Source: Leifsonia xyli
GTDB lineage: Bacteria; Actinomycetota; Actinomycetes; Actinomycetales; Microbacteriaceae
Reading direction: 5' to 3'
NCBI GenBank assembly: GCA_003243275.1
Contig: QFQR01000004.1
Span: 1 to 64,000, forward strand
DNA: 64,000 nucleotides
Shown: piece after piece, positions 16,525-24,377 of the stretch
How positions within the stretch are numbered: position 1 is the first letter of the stretch
Layout of the letters: every line of letters starts with the position of its first letter
The notes under the pieces: generated by a model
What the model was told of the DNA's origin: nothing
Databases searched by the model: none
Seen by the model: only the letters and a program-made list of their open reading frames with translations
Position numbers and translations under genes: made by a program

Positions 16525-16713
16525 ATGGCCAGTTCGAATACCCTGCCCGAACACGTCGAGGAGCATCTCGCTCTCGCCGCGAGGGGTGTCGTGCGCCCTG
16601 GCGTCGATGAACGCTGGGGGCCGATACTGCTCGACGTCGCGCGCCGTGGGGTCGTGACCGCTGCCGACCGACGCGCCGCGCGACGCCTGCTCGAGGAGCT
16701 CAACCTCGACTGA
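16525..16713 (+). CDS. Small hypothetical protein (62 aa)
   Basis: I do not recognise a family. The ATG at 16525 follows GGAAGGA (16513-16519), a good ribosome-binding site. The protein is hydrophilic and helical, without a membrane segment or signal: a polar start, EEHLALAARG, a central WGPILLDVARRG, then AADRRAARRLLEELNLD, ending in a leucine-rich amphipathic helix. It sits alone between rlmN and the iron-uptake operon. Its good ribosome-binding site and genome-like codon use support it as real. Confidence 0.65.
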   Translation: MASSNTLPEHVEEHLALAARGVVRPGVDERWGPILLDVARRGVVTAADRRAARRLLEELNLD

Positions 16714-16790
16714 GGGCGATCCGGGACGGTGACGCCTGCGGCGTCTCGGCTTGCCGCTTGCCGCGCGGCCCATTCCTCGACATAGTGGAG

Positions 16791-16809
16791 TTAGGTATGC
16801 CTTACCTAA
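16791..16809. promoter_or_regulatory. DtxR/IdeR-type iron box
   Basis: TTAGGTATGCCTTACCTAA is a 19-bp imperfect palindrome that matches the TTAGGTTAGGCTAACCTAA consensus of iron-dependent DtxR/IdeR repressors in both half-sites. It lies 48 nt upstream of the siderophore-binding lipoprotein start, so the operon at 16857-21547 should be repressed when iron is plentiful. Confidence 0.88.
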
Positions 16810-16856
16810 CCGATGCCGCGTCCGGCGTCGTCACCCCCCACCACGAGGAGATCAGT

Positions 16857-17843
16857 ATGACCACGCGTCGGCTTGCCGCCGTTGCATCCCTGGCCCTGGC
16901 GTCCGCGCTCGCGTTCACCGGCTGTGCCGCCACCCCCACGAGCGGCGGCTCGACATCCCCGGATGCCGCGGGCTACTACCCGATCACGGTCACCGACCTG
17001 GCGGGCAACGAGGTCACCATCGAGAGCGCGGAGAGCGTCGCCATCACCGACAACCGCTTCTTCCAGCTCGCCGCCGACTGGGGCCTCCCCATCACCGTGG
17101 CGCCGCGCGACCTGATGAGCCCCAACAACCCGCTCGCCGCCGACGACGACATCCTCAACATCGGCACCCACATCGAGCCCGACTACGAGCAGATCGTCGC
17201 GGCCGACCCCGACCTCGTGATCAACGGGTACCGGTTCAGCGCCGAGCGGGAGCAGGGTGTGAAGGACGCCGCGCCCGACGCCGCGTTCGTCGACATGACC
17301 GCGCCCGACGACGTGACCGCCGACGAGTTCGTGGTGAGCAGCCTCACCCTGCTCGGCGAGGTCTTCAACAAGAAGGACGAGGCCGCGGCCCTGATCGACG
17401 AGTTCCACACCGCCGTCGCGGATGCGAAGGACGCCTACGACCCGGACATCACCGTCATGGGACTCGTCACGTCCGGGGGTGAGATCAACTACTCGAACCC
17501 GAGCGACGGGCGCGGCGCCAGCATCTTCTTCAGCCTGCTCGGAATGACCCCGGCGCTCGAGACCACCGGCACCGAGAAGGACACCGGTGACAGCGTCTCG
17601 CTCGAGGCCCTCGCGGCGGCGAACGCCGACGTGCTCATCGTGCTCGACCGGGACGCCGCCGTCGCCGACGGCGAAGTGACGCCCGCACTCGAGCTCATCG
17701 GCAGCTCGACCGCGCTGTCGACCGTGCCCGCGGTGCAGAACGACGCGATCTACGTGTTCCCCGCCGACTACTACCTGACGGAGGACGTCTTCGCCTACAT
17801 CGCGGTGCTGAACGGGCTCACGAAGGTGTTCCAGGCATCCTGA
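16857..17843 (+). CDS. Iron-siderophore ABC transporter substrate-binding lipoprotein
   Basis: Captures ferric siderophore (or haem) outside the membrane and hands it to the permeases that follow. 328 aa. Signal peptide with lipobox ALAFTGC, lipidated Cys23; then a class III (TroA/FepB-like) binding fold: TDLAGNEVTIESAESVAITDNR opens the first lobe, and a C-terminal FAYIAVLNGLTKVF helix closes the second. ATG 16857 has GAGGAG upstream; the frame is open further up but would run through the iron box. First gene of a five-gene operon. A 12-bp hairpin separates it from the permease genes, as often seen where more binding protein than permease is needed. Confidence 0.92.
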   Translation: MTTRRLAAVASLALASALAFTGCAATPTSGGSTSPDAAGYYPITVTDLAGNEVTIESAESVAITDNRFFQLAADWGLPITVAPRDLMSPNNPLAADDDILNIGTHIEPDYEQIVAADPDLVINGYRFSAEREQGVKDAAPDAAFVDMTAPDDVTADEFVVSSLTLLGEVFNKKDEAAALIDEFHTAVADAKDAYDPDITVMGLVTSGGEINYSNPSDGRGASIFFSLLGMTPALETTGTEKDTGDSVSLEALAAANADVLIVLDRDAAVADGEVTPALELIGSSTALSTVPAVQNDAIYVFPADYYLTEDVFAYIAVLNGLTKVFQAS

Positions 17844-17862
17844 TCCGCCGCCCGCGATGAGA

Positions 17863-17898
17863 AGCCGCCGCCGGGTTCGACCGGATCCGGCGGCGGCT
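17863..17898 (+). terminator. Intercistronic hairpin between binding protein and permease
   Basis: Perfect 12-bp arms (17863-17874 and 17887-17898) around a 12-nt loop, no T tract. It lies 19 nt past the binding-protein stop and 25 nt before the permease start, fitting partial termination or 3'-end protection. Confidence 0.65.
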
Positions 17899-17923
17899 CC
17901 GGCATCGCGCGAACGGGAAACCC

Positions 17924-18967
17924 ATGACCGTCCAAGAATCGCCGCGTCGGCGCGTCACCAACGTCGAGGCGCTCTCCTCAGCGACCCCCACGCGCACCCG
18001 TACGCGCACGCCCTGGCAACGCACCTGGCCTCTGCTCATCGCCATCGCGCTCACCATCGGGCTGCTGACGCTGTCGATCTTCGTCGGCGTCGCCGACATC
18101 ACCGACACCGAAGGCCGCGGCGCCGACTTCCTCTGGATCACGCGCGTGCCGCGCACCGCATCCCTCATGCTCGCCGGCGCCAGCATGGCGATGGCCGGGC
18201 TCATCATGCAGCTCATGACGCAGAACCGCTTCGTCGAGCCGACCACCGTCGGCACCACCGAGTGGGCGGGGCTCGGCCTGCTCGTCACCTACATCGTGCT
18301 GCCCTCGGCGACCCTCGTCGCGAAGATGGCTGTCGCGATCGGGTTCGCCTTCGTCGGCACCCTCATCTTCTTCGCGTTCTTGCGCCGCGTCACCCTCAAG
18401 TCCTCCCTCATCGTGCCGATCGTGGGCATCATGTTCGGCGCCGTCGTCAGCGCCTTCACCACCTTCCTGGCGCTGCAGTTCAACCTCCTCCAGGTGCTCG
18501 GCAGCTGGTTCCTCGGCCGCTTCACCGGCATCGAGGTGGGCCGCTACGAACTGCTGTGGCTCGTGCTCGTCATCGCGGTCGTCGTCGTGCTCGTCGCCGA
18601 TCGCTTCACCGTCGCCGGCCTCGGCAAGGACATCGCCACGGGCATCGGCCTCGACTACGAGCGCGTCGTACTGCTGGGGGTCGGCCTGGTCGCGATCACG
18701 ACGGGGACGGTCACGGTGGTCATCGGGATGCTGCCCTTCCTGGGCCTGATCGTGCCGAACCTGGTGTCGATGATCCGCGGCGACGACCTGCGCACCAACC
18801 TTCCGTGGGTGTTCCTGACCGGGATCTGGGTCGTCACGGTGTGCGACATCATCGGGCGCGTCGTCATCATGCCGTTCGAGGTCCCCGTGTCGCTCGTGCT
18901 CGGCGTGGTCGGCGCGGCCGTCTTCATCCTCATGCTGCTGCGCACCAGGAGGACCGTTGTCCGCTGA
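17924..18967 (+). CDS. Iron-siderophore ABC transporter permease 1 (FecCD family)
   Basis: One half of the membrane channel. 347 aa, about 9-10 helices. It starts with a polar Arg/Thr-rich 30-residue tail, then WPLLIAIALTIGLLTLSIFVGV. The FecCD-type core stretch VPRTASLMLAGASMAMAGLIMQLMTQN corresponds to the family's conserved RLPRxLxxxLxGxxLAxSGxxxQxxxRN region, and LPFLGLIVPNL matches the FxGLVxPHxxR region that contacts the ATPase. The start ATG 17924 is preceded by a weak GGGAAA. Its stop overlaps the next gene, whose ribosome-binding site is inside this coding region. Confidence 0.92.
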   Translation: MTVQESPRRRVTNVEALSSATPTRTRTRTPWQRTWPLLIAIALTIGLLTLSIFVGVADITDTEGRGADFLWITRVPRTASLMLAGASMAMAGLIMQLMTQNRFVEPTTVGTTEWAGLGLLVTYIVLPSATLVAKMAVAIGFAFVGTLIFFAFLRRVTLKSSLIVPIVGIMFGAVVSAFTTFLALQFNLLQVLGSWFLGRFTGIEVGRYELLWLVLVIAVVVVLVADRFTVAGLGKDIATGIGLDYERVVLLGVGLVAITTGTVTVVIGMLPFLGLIVPNLVSMIRGDDLRTNLPWVFLTGIWVVTVCDIIGRVVIMPFEVPVSLVLGVVGAAVFILMLLRTRRTVVR

Positions 18968-20003
18968 CCCGACGGCGCTCGCGCCACCCGCATCCGCACC
19001 ACGCCGCGGCCTCGGCCCCTACGCCGACCGCGCCCACCGCATCCGCTACCGCGTCACCGTCGCGGCGCTCGTGATCGGGGCGTGCGTGATCACGATCCTG
19101 CTGCTGAGCTGGGGCAACGGCTACGAGCTGTTCAGCGAGCGATGGTGGCGCATCTCGACGATGCGCGCGACCGCGATCATCGTGATCGCCACCGTCACCT
19201 TCTGCCAGGCGTTCGCGACCGTCACCTTCCAGACGGTGACGGGCAACCGCATCATCACCCCGTCGATCATGGGTTTCGAGTCGCTGTACATCCTGGTGCA
19301 GACCGCGATCGTGTTCTTCTTCGGGGTCGCGGGGGTCGGCGAGACGAGTCCCTTCGGGCAGTTCCTGCTGCAGGCGGCGATGATGGTGGCCTTCTCGGTA
19401 CTGCTGTACTCGTGGCTGCTGTCCGGGCGCTTCGGCAACCTGCACGTCATGCTGCTGGTCGGCATCATCCTGGGTGGCGGGATGGGGTCGCTCGCCACCT
19501 TCATGCAACAGCTGCTCGACCCCAGCGAGTTCGATGTGCTCACCGCGCGCCTCTTCGGCAATATCGGCAACGCGACGACCCAGTTCCTGTGGTTCGTCAT
19601 CCCCGTGTGCGCCCTCGTCGGCGCGACCATCTGGATGCTCGCGCGGCGGCTCAACGTCGTCGCCCTCGGCAGCCAGATCAGCACCAACCTCGGGCTGGAC
19701 CACAAGCGGCAGATCATGATCATGCTCACGCTCGTGTCGGTGCTGATGGCGATGAGCACCTCGCTCATCGGGCCGATGACCTTTCTGGGGTTCCTCATCG
19801 CGACCCTCGCGTATTCGGTCACCGACAGCTACGACCACCGGCGCATCCTGCCGGTCGCCTGGCTGCTCGGCTACGTCGTGCTGGCGACCGCCTACTTCCT
19901 GCTGCGGCACGTCTTCACCCTCGTGGACGCCGTCACCATCATCGTCGAGCTGATCGGAGGGCTCGTGTTCCTCGTCGTCATCTTCCGGAAGGGCCGCCTG
20001 TGA
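18957..20003 (+). CDS. Iron-siderophore ABC transporter permease 2 (FecCD family)
   Basis: Second membrane subunit, 348 aa, with about 9 helices. The TTG start at 18957 is fixed by a strong AGGAGG at 18947-18952 and overlaps the stop of permease 1 by 11 nt. It contains FQTVTGNRIITPSIMGFESLY (the family's core region, with the Pro-x-x-x-G), and MTFLGFLIATLAYS for ATPase coupling. The polar N-terminal 30 residues precede RYRVTVAALVIGACVITILLL. The two permeases form a heterodimer. Its final codons overlap the ATPase start by four bases (GTGA). Confidence 0.92.
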   Translation: MSADPTALAPPASAPRRGLGPYADRAHRIRYRVTVAALVIGACVITILLLSWGNGYELFSERWWRISTMRATAIIVIATVTFCQAFATVTFQTVTGNRIITPSIMGFESLYILVQTAIVFFFGVAGVGETSPFGQFLLQAAMMVAFSVLLYSWLLSGRFGNLHVMLLVGIILGGGMGSLATFMQQLLDPSEFDVLTARLFGNIGNATTQFLWFVIPVCALVGATIWMLARRLNVVALGSQISTNLGLDHKRQIMIMLTLVSVLMAMSTSLIGPMTFLGFLIATLAYSVTDSYDHRRILPVAWLLGYVVLATAYFLLRHVFTLVDAVTIIVELIGGLVFLVVIFRKGRL

Positions 20004-20761
20004 TCCGGCTGCAGAACGTTCTGAAAAACTACGGACGCGACGCGACGATCGGCCCGATCTCGCTCGAGATCCCGAGCGGCGGCATCGTGGCCCTCGTCGG
20101 CCCCAACGGAGCAGGCAAGTCGACCGTGCTGACCATGATCGGGCGGTTGCTGACCCCGGATGCGGGCACCGTCACCGTCGGCGGGCTGGATGTGCACACC
20201 GCGCCATCGAGGCAAGTCGCGAAGACCGTGTCGATCCTGCGTCAGGAGAACCATTTCGTCACCCGCCTCACCGTGCGCCAGCTCGTCGGCTTCGGGCGGT
20301 ATCCATACAGCGGGGGTCGCCTCACCCAGCACGACGAGGACAAGATCTCCGAAGCGATCGACTTCCTCGACCTCACCGAGCTCGAGCAGCGCTTCCTCGA
20401 TCAGCTCTCCGGCGGGCAGCGTCAGCGCGCCTACGTCGCGATGGTCCTCGCCCAGGACACCGAGTACCTGCTGCTGGACGAGCCGCTCAACAACCTCGAC
20501 GCGCAGCACTCGGTGCAGATGATGGTCCAGTTGCGCCGCGCCGCCGACGAGCTGGGGCGCACCATTGTGATCGTGCTGCACGACATCAACTTCGCCGCCG
20601 CATACAGCGACTACATCGTCGCGATGGACGCCGGGCGGATCGCCGAGCACGGCACCCCCACCGAGATCATCCGCGACGAGGTGCTGAGCCGCGTTTTCCG
20701 CACCCCGGTGACGGTCGTCGACTCGCCGACCGGCCTCTTCGTCGCCTACCACCGAGCCTGA
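20000..20761 (+). CDS. Iron-siderophore ABC transporter ATP-binding protein
   Basis: Cytosolic ATPase powering the permease pair. 253 aa. Walker A GPNGAGKST (about residues 34-42), Q-loop at ILRQENHF, signature LSGGQRQRAYVAMVLAQ, Walker B YLLLDEPLNNLD, and H-loop VLHDINFAAAYSD. The order and spacing are those of FepC/FhuC-type proteins. GTG start at 20000 within the GTGA overlap with permease 2. Twelve nucleotides downstream the siderophore-interacting reductase gene begins, so uptake and release of iron are co-expressed. Confidence 0.95.
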   Translation: MIRLQNVLKNYGRDATIGPISLEIPSGGIVALVGPNGAGKSTVLTMIGRLLTPDAGTVTVGGLDVHTAPSRQVAKTVSILRQENHFVTRLTVRQLVGFGRYPYSGGRLTQHDEDKISEAIDFLDLTELEQRFLDQLSGGQRQRAYVAMVLAQDTEYLLLDEPLNNLDAQHSVQMMVQLRRAADELGRTIVIVLHDINFAAAYSDYIVAMDAGRIAEHGTPTEIIRDEVLSRVFRTPVTVVDSPTGLFVAYHRA

Positions 20762-20773
20762 ACGGAGCACCCC

Positions 20774-21547
20774 ATGACCACACCATTCACGCTGGAACGC
20801 CGCAGCCTCGAGTTGCTCTTCCGCAGCGCCCGCCTCGCGGCGCGCCAGTGGCTGAGCCCCGGCTATGTACGCGTTCGGCTGGAAGGGCAGGAACTACGCG
20901 GGTTCACATCGCCGGGTGCCGACGACCACATCCGCATATTCTTCCCCGACGGGGCTCCGGCGTCGGTCGACGAACTGCGCGCCGCGCCCAGCCGCGAGTA
21001 CACACCGCTCGCATGGGATGCCGACGAAGGCTGGCTCGACCTCGAGTTCGCTCTCCACGGCGACGAAGGTGTCGCGGCACCGTGGGCGGCGACGGCGGAG
21101 CTCGGGACGGTCGTCGGGATCGGTGGTCCCCGCGGCTCGATGGTCATCACCGGCCGGCCCGACGGATGGCTGCTCGCAGGTGACGAGACCGCGGTGCCGG
21201 CCATCCGACGGTTCACCCACCTGATGGATGCCGAGGCGGTGGGTCGTATCCTCCTCGAGGTCCCCGACTCCGCCCACGAGCTGCCGATCGTCGCGCCCGC
21301 CGGTGTCGTGGTCGAGCAGCTGCACCGTGGCTCGGCCCCGGCTGGCGCGGCCCTCGCACTGCGTCTGGGCACCTTGACGGCGGCCGACCGCCCTCCTGGT
21401 GCCGTGTTCGGCTTCATCGCTGCAGAGCAGTCGATCGTGCGCACCGGTCGCGAGCTGCTCTTGCAGCGATGGGCGCTGCCGAATGAGCACATCGTCGTGA
21501 AGGGCTACTGGAAGCGCGGCGAGAGCGAGTACCACGCGCCGCACTGA
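20774..21547 (+). CDS. Siderophore-interacting protein, FAD-dependent ferric reductase family
   Basis: 257 aa; SIP-family flavoproteins reduce the ferric siderophore in the cytosol so that iron is released. Seen: N-terminal FAD-binding barrel with PSREYTPLAWDADEGWLDLEFALHG (the R-x-Y-T-P motif), then the NAD(P)H-binding half with WLLAGDETAVPAIRR and the C-terminal KGYWKRGESEYH, both typical of the family. CGGAG lies six nt before the ATG. It is the last gene of the iron-box operon. Confidence 0.92.
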   Translation: MTTPFTLERRSLELLFRSARLAARQWLSPGYVRVRLEGQELRGFTSPGADDHIRIFFPDGAPASVDELRAAPSREYTPLAWDADEGWLDLEFALHGDEGVAAPWAATAELGTVVGIGGPRGSMVITGRPDGWLLAGDETAVPAIRRFTHLMDAEAVGRILLEVPDSAHELPIVAPAGVVVEQLHRGSAPAGAALALRLGTLTAADRPPGAVFGFIAAEQSIVRTGRELLLQRWALPNEHIVVKGYWKRGESEYHAPH

Positions 21548-21605
21548 CTCGCGCCGATTGCGCGCGACGGCCTGGAGGGGTCTGCGGCCGAAATAGACTC
21601 GCAGG

Positions 21606-22301
21606 ATGCGTCTCGTGGTGGCCCGGTGCTCGGTGGACTACGCCGGGCGACTGTCGGCGCATCTGCCGCTCGCGACCCGGCTGCTGGTCGTCAAAGCCGA
21701 CGGCTCGGTGCTCGTGCACTCCGACTCGCTCAGCTACAAGCCCCTCAACTGGATGAGCCCGCCGACCAGCTTCGTGCTCGACGAGGTGGACGAGGAGCGC
21801 GCGGATGCCGGGGTCATCGAGCTCTGGCGCGTCACCAACGCCAAGACCGCCGACCTGCTCGTCATCTCGATCCACGAGATCCTGCATGACTCCGCCCATG
21901 AGCTGGGCATCGACCCGGGGCTCCAGAAGGACGGCGTGGAGGCCGAGCTGCAGCGCCTGCTGGCCGAGCAGATCGAGTTGCTGGGCGACGGCCACACCCT
22001 CGTGCGCCGCGAGTACATGACCGCGATCGGGCCGGTCGACATCCTCGCCACGGGACCGGATGGCGCGAGCGTCGCCGTCGAGATCAAACGCCGCGGCGAC
22101 ATCGACGGTGTCGAACAGCTCACCCGCTACCTCGAGCTCATGAACCGCGACCCGCTGCTCGCCCCGGTCACCGGTGTGTTCGCCGCCCAGGAGATCAAGC
22201 CGCAGGCGCGCACCCTCGCCGAGGACCGCGGCATCCGCTGCCTCGTGCTCGACTACGACGCCATGCGCGGCCTCGAGACCGGCCACGCGCGGCTGTTCTG
22301 A
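21606..22301 (+). CDS. nucS: Mismatch-specific endonuclease NucS/EndoMS
   Basis: Mediates non-canonical mismatch repair in actinobacteria, which lack MutS/MutL; cuts both strands at G-T, G-G and T-T mismatches and is recruited by the beta clamp (encoded here at 58237). 231 aa. The N-terminal dimerisation domain starts MRLVVARCSVDYAGRLSAHL; the C-terminal RecB-like nuclease domain carries GPVDILATGPDGASVAVEIKRRGDIDG with the catalytic Asp and Glu-x-Lys. The extreme C-terminus is RLF, matching a clamp-binding tail. Its start lies 58 nt after the siderophore reductase stop. Confidence 0.95.
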   Translation: MRLVVARCSVDYAGRLSAHLPLATRLLVVKADGSVLVHSDSLSYKPLNWMSPPTSFVLDEVDEERADAGVIELWRVTNAKTADLLVISIHEILHDSAHELGIDPGLQKDGVEAELQRLLAEQIELLGDGHTLVRREYMTAIGPVDILATGPDGASVAVEIKRRGDIDGVEQLTRYLELMNRDPLLAPVTGVFAAQEIKPQARTLAEDRGIRCLVLDYDAMRGLETGHARLF

Positions 22302-22332
22302 CCTCCCCGATCCCGACGGAACCCGAGAACCC

Positions 22333-22989
22333 ATGACCCGCCCCTTCACCGCCGTGCTGTTCGACCTCGACGGCACGATCGTCGACTCCGCTCCCGGCAT
22401 CCTGGCGAGCCTCGCCTGGACCTACGAGCAGCTGCGGATGCCGATCCCGGCCCCCGCCGAGCTGCTCAAGTGGGTGGGCCCACCGATCCTCGACTCGTTC
22501 CGCGACCTCGCGAAGCTCGACGAGGACGAGTCGCGCTACGCCCTCGCGATCTACCGCGAGCACTACCGCGAGGAGGGCGTGCACGACGCGACCCCGTATC
22601 CGGGAGTGCTCGAGGTGCTGCGCGCGATCCACGACGCGGGGGTGCCGCTCTCGCTCGCGACCTCGAAGCCCGAGTCGCTCGCGCAGGCGATCCTCGGCAG
22701 CCTCGGCATCGCGGACGCCTTCACCGAGATCACCGGCGCCTCAGAAGACGAGGTGCGCTCCTCCAAGCCGGATGTCGTGGCCGAGGCGCTGCGCCGGCTC
22801 GCGGCCGACGGTGCCGACCTGGCCCGCCCGGTCATGGTGGGCGACCGCATCCACGACGTCGAGGGCGCGGCGGAGCACGAGGTGCCGACGATCTTCGTCA
22901 CCTGGGGCTACGGGGCTCCCGCGGAGGCGGCAGGCGCGATCGCATCCGTCGACACCGCTGCGGAGTTGCGCGCGGCGCTCGACCTCTGA
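22333..22989 (+). CDS. HAD family hydrolase, phosphoglycolate-phosphatase-like
   Basis: A 218-aa haloacid dehalogenase-superfamily phosphatase. Motif I is FDLDGTIVDS with nucleophile D11 and acid D13; motif II is in SLATSKPE; motif III Lys is in RSSKPDVV; motif IV is VGDRIHDVEG. The helical cap between motifs I and II (about residues 20-85) is of the C1 type found in Gph/PGP and in 5'-nucleotidase-like members. The substrate is not readable; phosphoglycolate or a nucleotide monophosphate are options. Start at ATG 22333; the upstream in-frame extension runs through nucS out of frame. Convergent with the rhodanese gene. Confidence 0.88.
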   Translation: MTRPFTAVLFDLDGTIVDSAPGILASLAWTYEQLRMPIPAPAELLKWVGPPILDSFRDLAKLDEDESRYALAIYREHYREEGVHDATPYPGVLEVLRAIHDAGVPLSLATSKPESLAQAILGSLGIADAFTEITGASEDEVRSSKPDVVAEALRRLAADGADLARPVMVGDRIHDVEGAAEHEVPTIFVTWGYGAPAEAAGAIASVDTAAELRAALDL

Positions 22990-23017
22990 CCGGGCAGCGG
23001 GGGTCGGCGCCCGGTCA
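22987..23017. terminator. Bidirectional terminator built from both stop codons
   Basis: Nine-bp arms TGACCGGGC (22987-22995) and GCCCGGTCA (23009-23017) flank a 13-nt loop. The left arm begins with the HAD TGA and the right arm ends with the rhodanese TGA on the opposite strand, an economical convergent terminator. Confidence 0.75.
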
Positions 23018-23488
23018 GCAGCCGCAGTCCTCCACGGCCACCGGGCCGACGAGCGGGTCGACGGCGCGGATGACGGGGCCGGCATCCGAGACGACGTCGT
23101 AACCTTCGCGCGCCCAGTACTCGAAGCCGCCGATCATGAGCCGCACCTCGTAGCCGAGCGTCGCGAACTCGAGGGCCGCCTTGTCGGCGCCGTTGCAGCC
23201 GGGGCTCCAGCAGTAGACGACCACCGGCACGTCCAGCGGGATCTCGCGCGGCGCCCGCTCGGCCACCTCGAGGCGCGGCATGTGCACGGCCCCCGCAGCA
23301 TGCCCCTGGTTCCACGAGGCGAGGTTGCGGGTGTCGACGAGCACGAGCCGCTCGCCCGCCGCGAGCGCGGCCGCGACATCCGAGGCGTCGGTCTCATAGC
23401 GCAGCTTCGCGGCGAAGTGCGCGACGGCGGCCTCGCGCTCGGCGGGCGAAAGCGGCGAGACGGATGCGGCGGGCAGCGTGTCGGTCAT
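23015..23488 (-). CDS. Rhodanese-like domain protein
   Basis: A 157-aa single-domain sulfurtransferase-like protein. The domain (about residues 30-130) has LVLVDTRNLASWNQGHAAGAVHMP, the usual DxRxxxxWxxGHIxGAxHxP pattern, and the active loop VYCWSPGCNGADKAA with Cys93 as likely persulfide carrier and a second Cys98. This loop variant (C-W-S-P-G-C-N) is shared by a rhodanese branch that may act on redox targets. The C-terminus ends VEDCGC with two further Cys residues that could take part in thiol or metal chemistry. No signal peptide. Convergent with the HAD gene. Confidence 0.88.
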   Translation of the reverse strand: MTDTLPAASVSPLSPAEREAAVAHFAAKLRYETDASDVAAALAAGERLVLVDTRNLASWNQGHAAGAVHMPRLEVAERAPREIPLDVPVVVYCWSPGCNGADKAALEFATLGYEVRLMIGGFEYWAREGYDVVSDAGPVIRAVDPLVGPVAVEDCGC

Positions 23489-23580
23489 GCCCCGACGCTA
23501 GCCGCGCCCGGCCTGCCCCGCGAGCGCCGCATCCGCCAGGCATGCGCGAGTTCCTGCCGATCCGTGCGGGCCGCCGCGGC

Positions 23581-24288
23581 TTAGAGCAGCTCGCCGTGAC
23601 AGGCGGAATAGGCGTCGGAGTCCGGCCCGACATCCGTGGCGGACTGCCCGAAGTCGGGGACCCACCCGAACCCTCGCTCGTACACCGACGCCACCTGCTC
23701 CTCGCGAGTGGGCAACGCGGCCTGCGGGATCCCGTGCGCCTCGAGGCAGGGCACGAGCACCTCGGAGGCGAGATCCCAGAGCCAACCGCCTGCACCGCTG
23801 CCGTCGAGGGGACGCATGGGGTAGGCGAGCGAGCGGCACGCGTAGACGGCAACCGTCGCCTCCTGGGTCGGCGGGAACGAGTACTCCACGCCGCTCGGGC
23901 GACCCTCCGCATCCGTTCCCTGGGCCAGTTCCGCTCCGGCCTCGACGAGGCAGCGATTGAGGTCGGAGCCAAGGTCCCGCCTCTCGTCGTCGCTCGTCCA
24001 ATGCGCGAACGCGACGTCGGGTCGCACGGCGTCGGGATACGACGCGACCACGCCTTGCCAGTCGCGATCCTGGTTCGCGGCGAGCCGTTCGGCCTCGACC
24101 TGCGGGTCGGCGAAGGGCACCGCCGCGGGACGCTCACCGTTCTCCGCCACGAACTCGGTGAACCGCGCGTCCCAGTCGACGGCGGCCGCCGCGGGAGCGT
24201 CGGGGGTGGGTGCCGAGGCGGACGTCGGCGTGCATCCGCCGAGTACCACGAGCCCGCCGACCGCCGCCGCGATGAGAAGAAATCTCAT
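23581..24288 (-). CDS. Hypothetical lipoprotein (235 aa)
   Basis: No family recognised. Residues 1-19 are a lipoprotein signal with lipobox VLGGC (Cys19), followed by a Thr/Pro/Ala-rich linker of about 20 residues. The soluble part opens WDARFTEFVAENGERPAAVPF and has several Cys residues (in RCLVEAG, ACRSLAYP, PCLEAHGIP and ACHGELL), compatible with two disulfides, and helical segments. ATG 24288 was chosen because the upstream codon at 24321 would place 11 charged residues before the signal. It is divergent from the symporter gene and downstream-adjacent to the rhodanese gene. Confidence 0.8.
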   Translation of the reverse strand: MRFLLIAAAVGGLVVLGGCTPTSASAPTPDAPAAAAVDWDARFTEFVAENGERPAAVPFADPQVEAERLAANQDRDWQGVVASYPDAVRPDVAFAHWTSDDERRDLGSDLNRCLVEAGAELAQGTDAEGRPSGVEYSFPPTQEATVAVYACRSLAYPMRPLDGSGAGGWLWDLASEVLVPCLEAHGIPQAALPTREEQVASVYERGFGWVPDFGQSATDVGPDSDAYSACHGELL

Positions 24289-24377
24289 GTCGGAACGATA
24301 ACGCGGCGGTGTACGACCCACAACGCGCCGCGGCTGTCTACCTGGCGCACGGAGGCCGGCGTCGGTCAGGATGAGGC

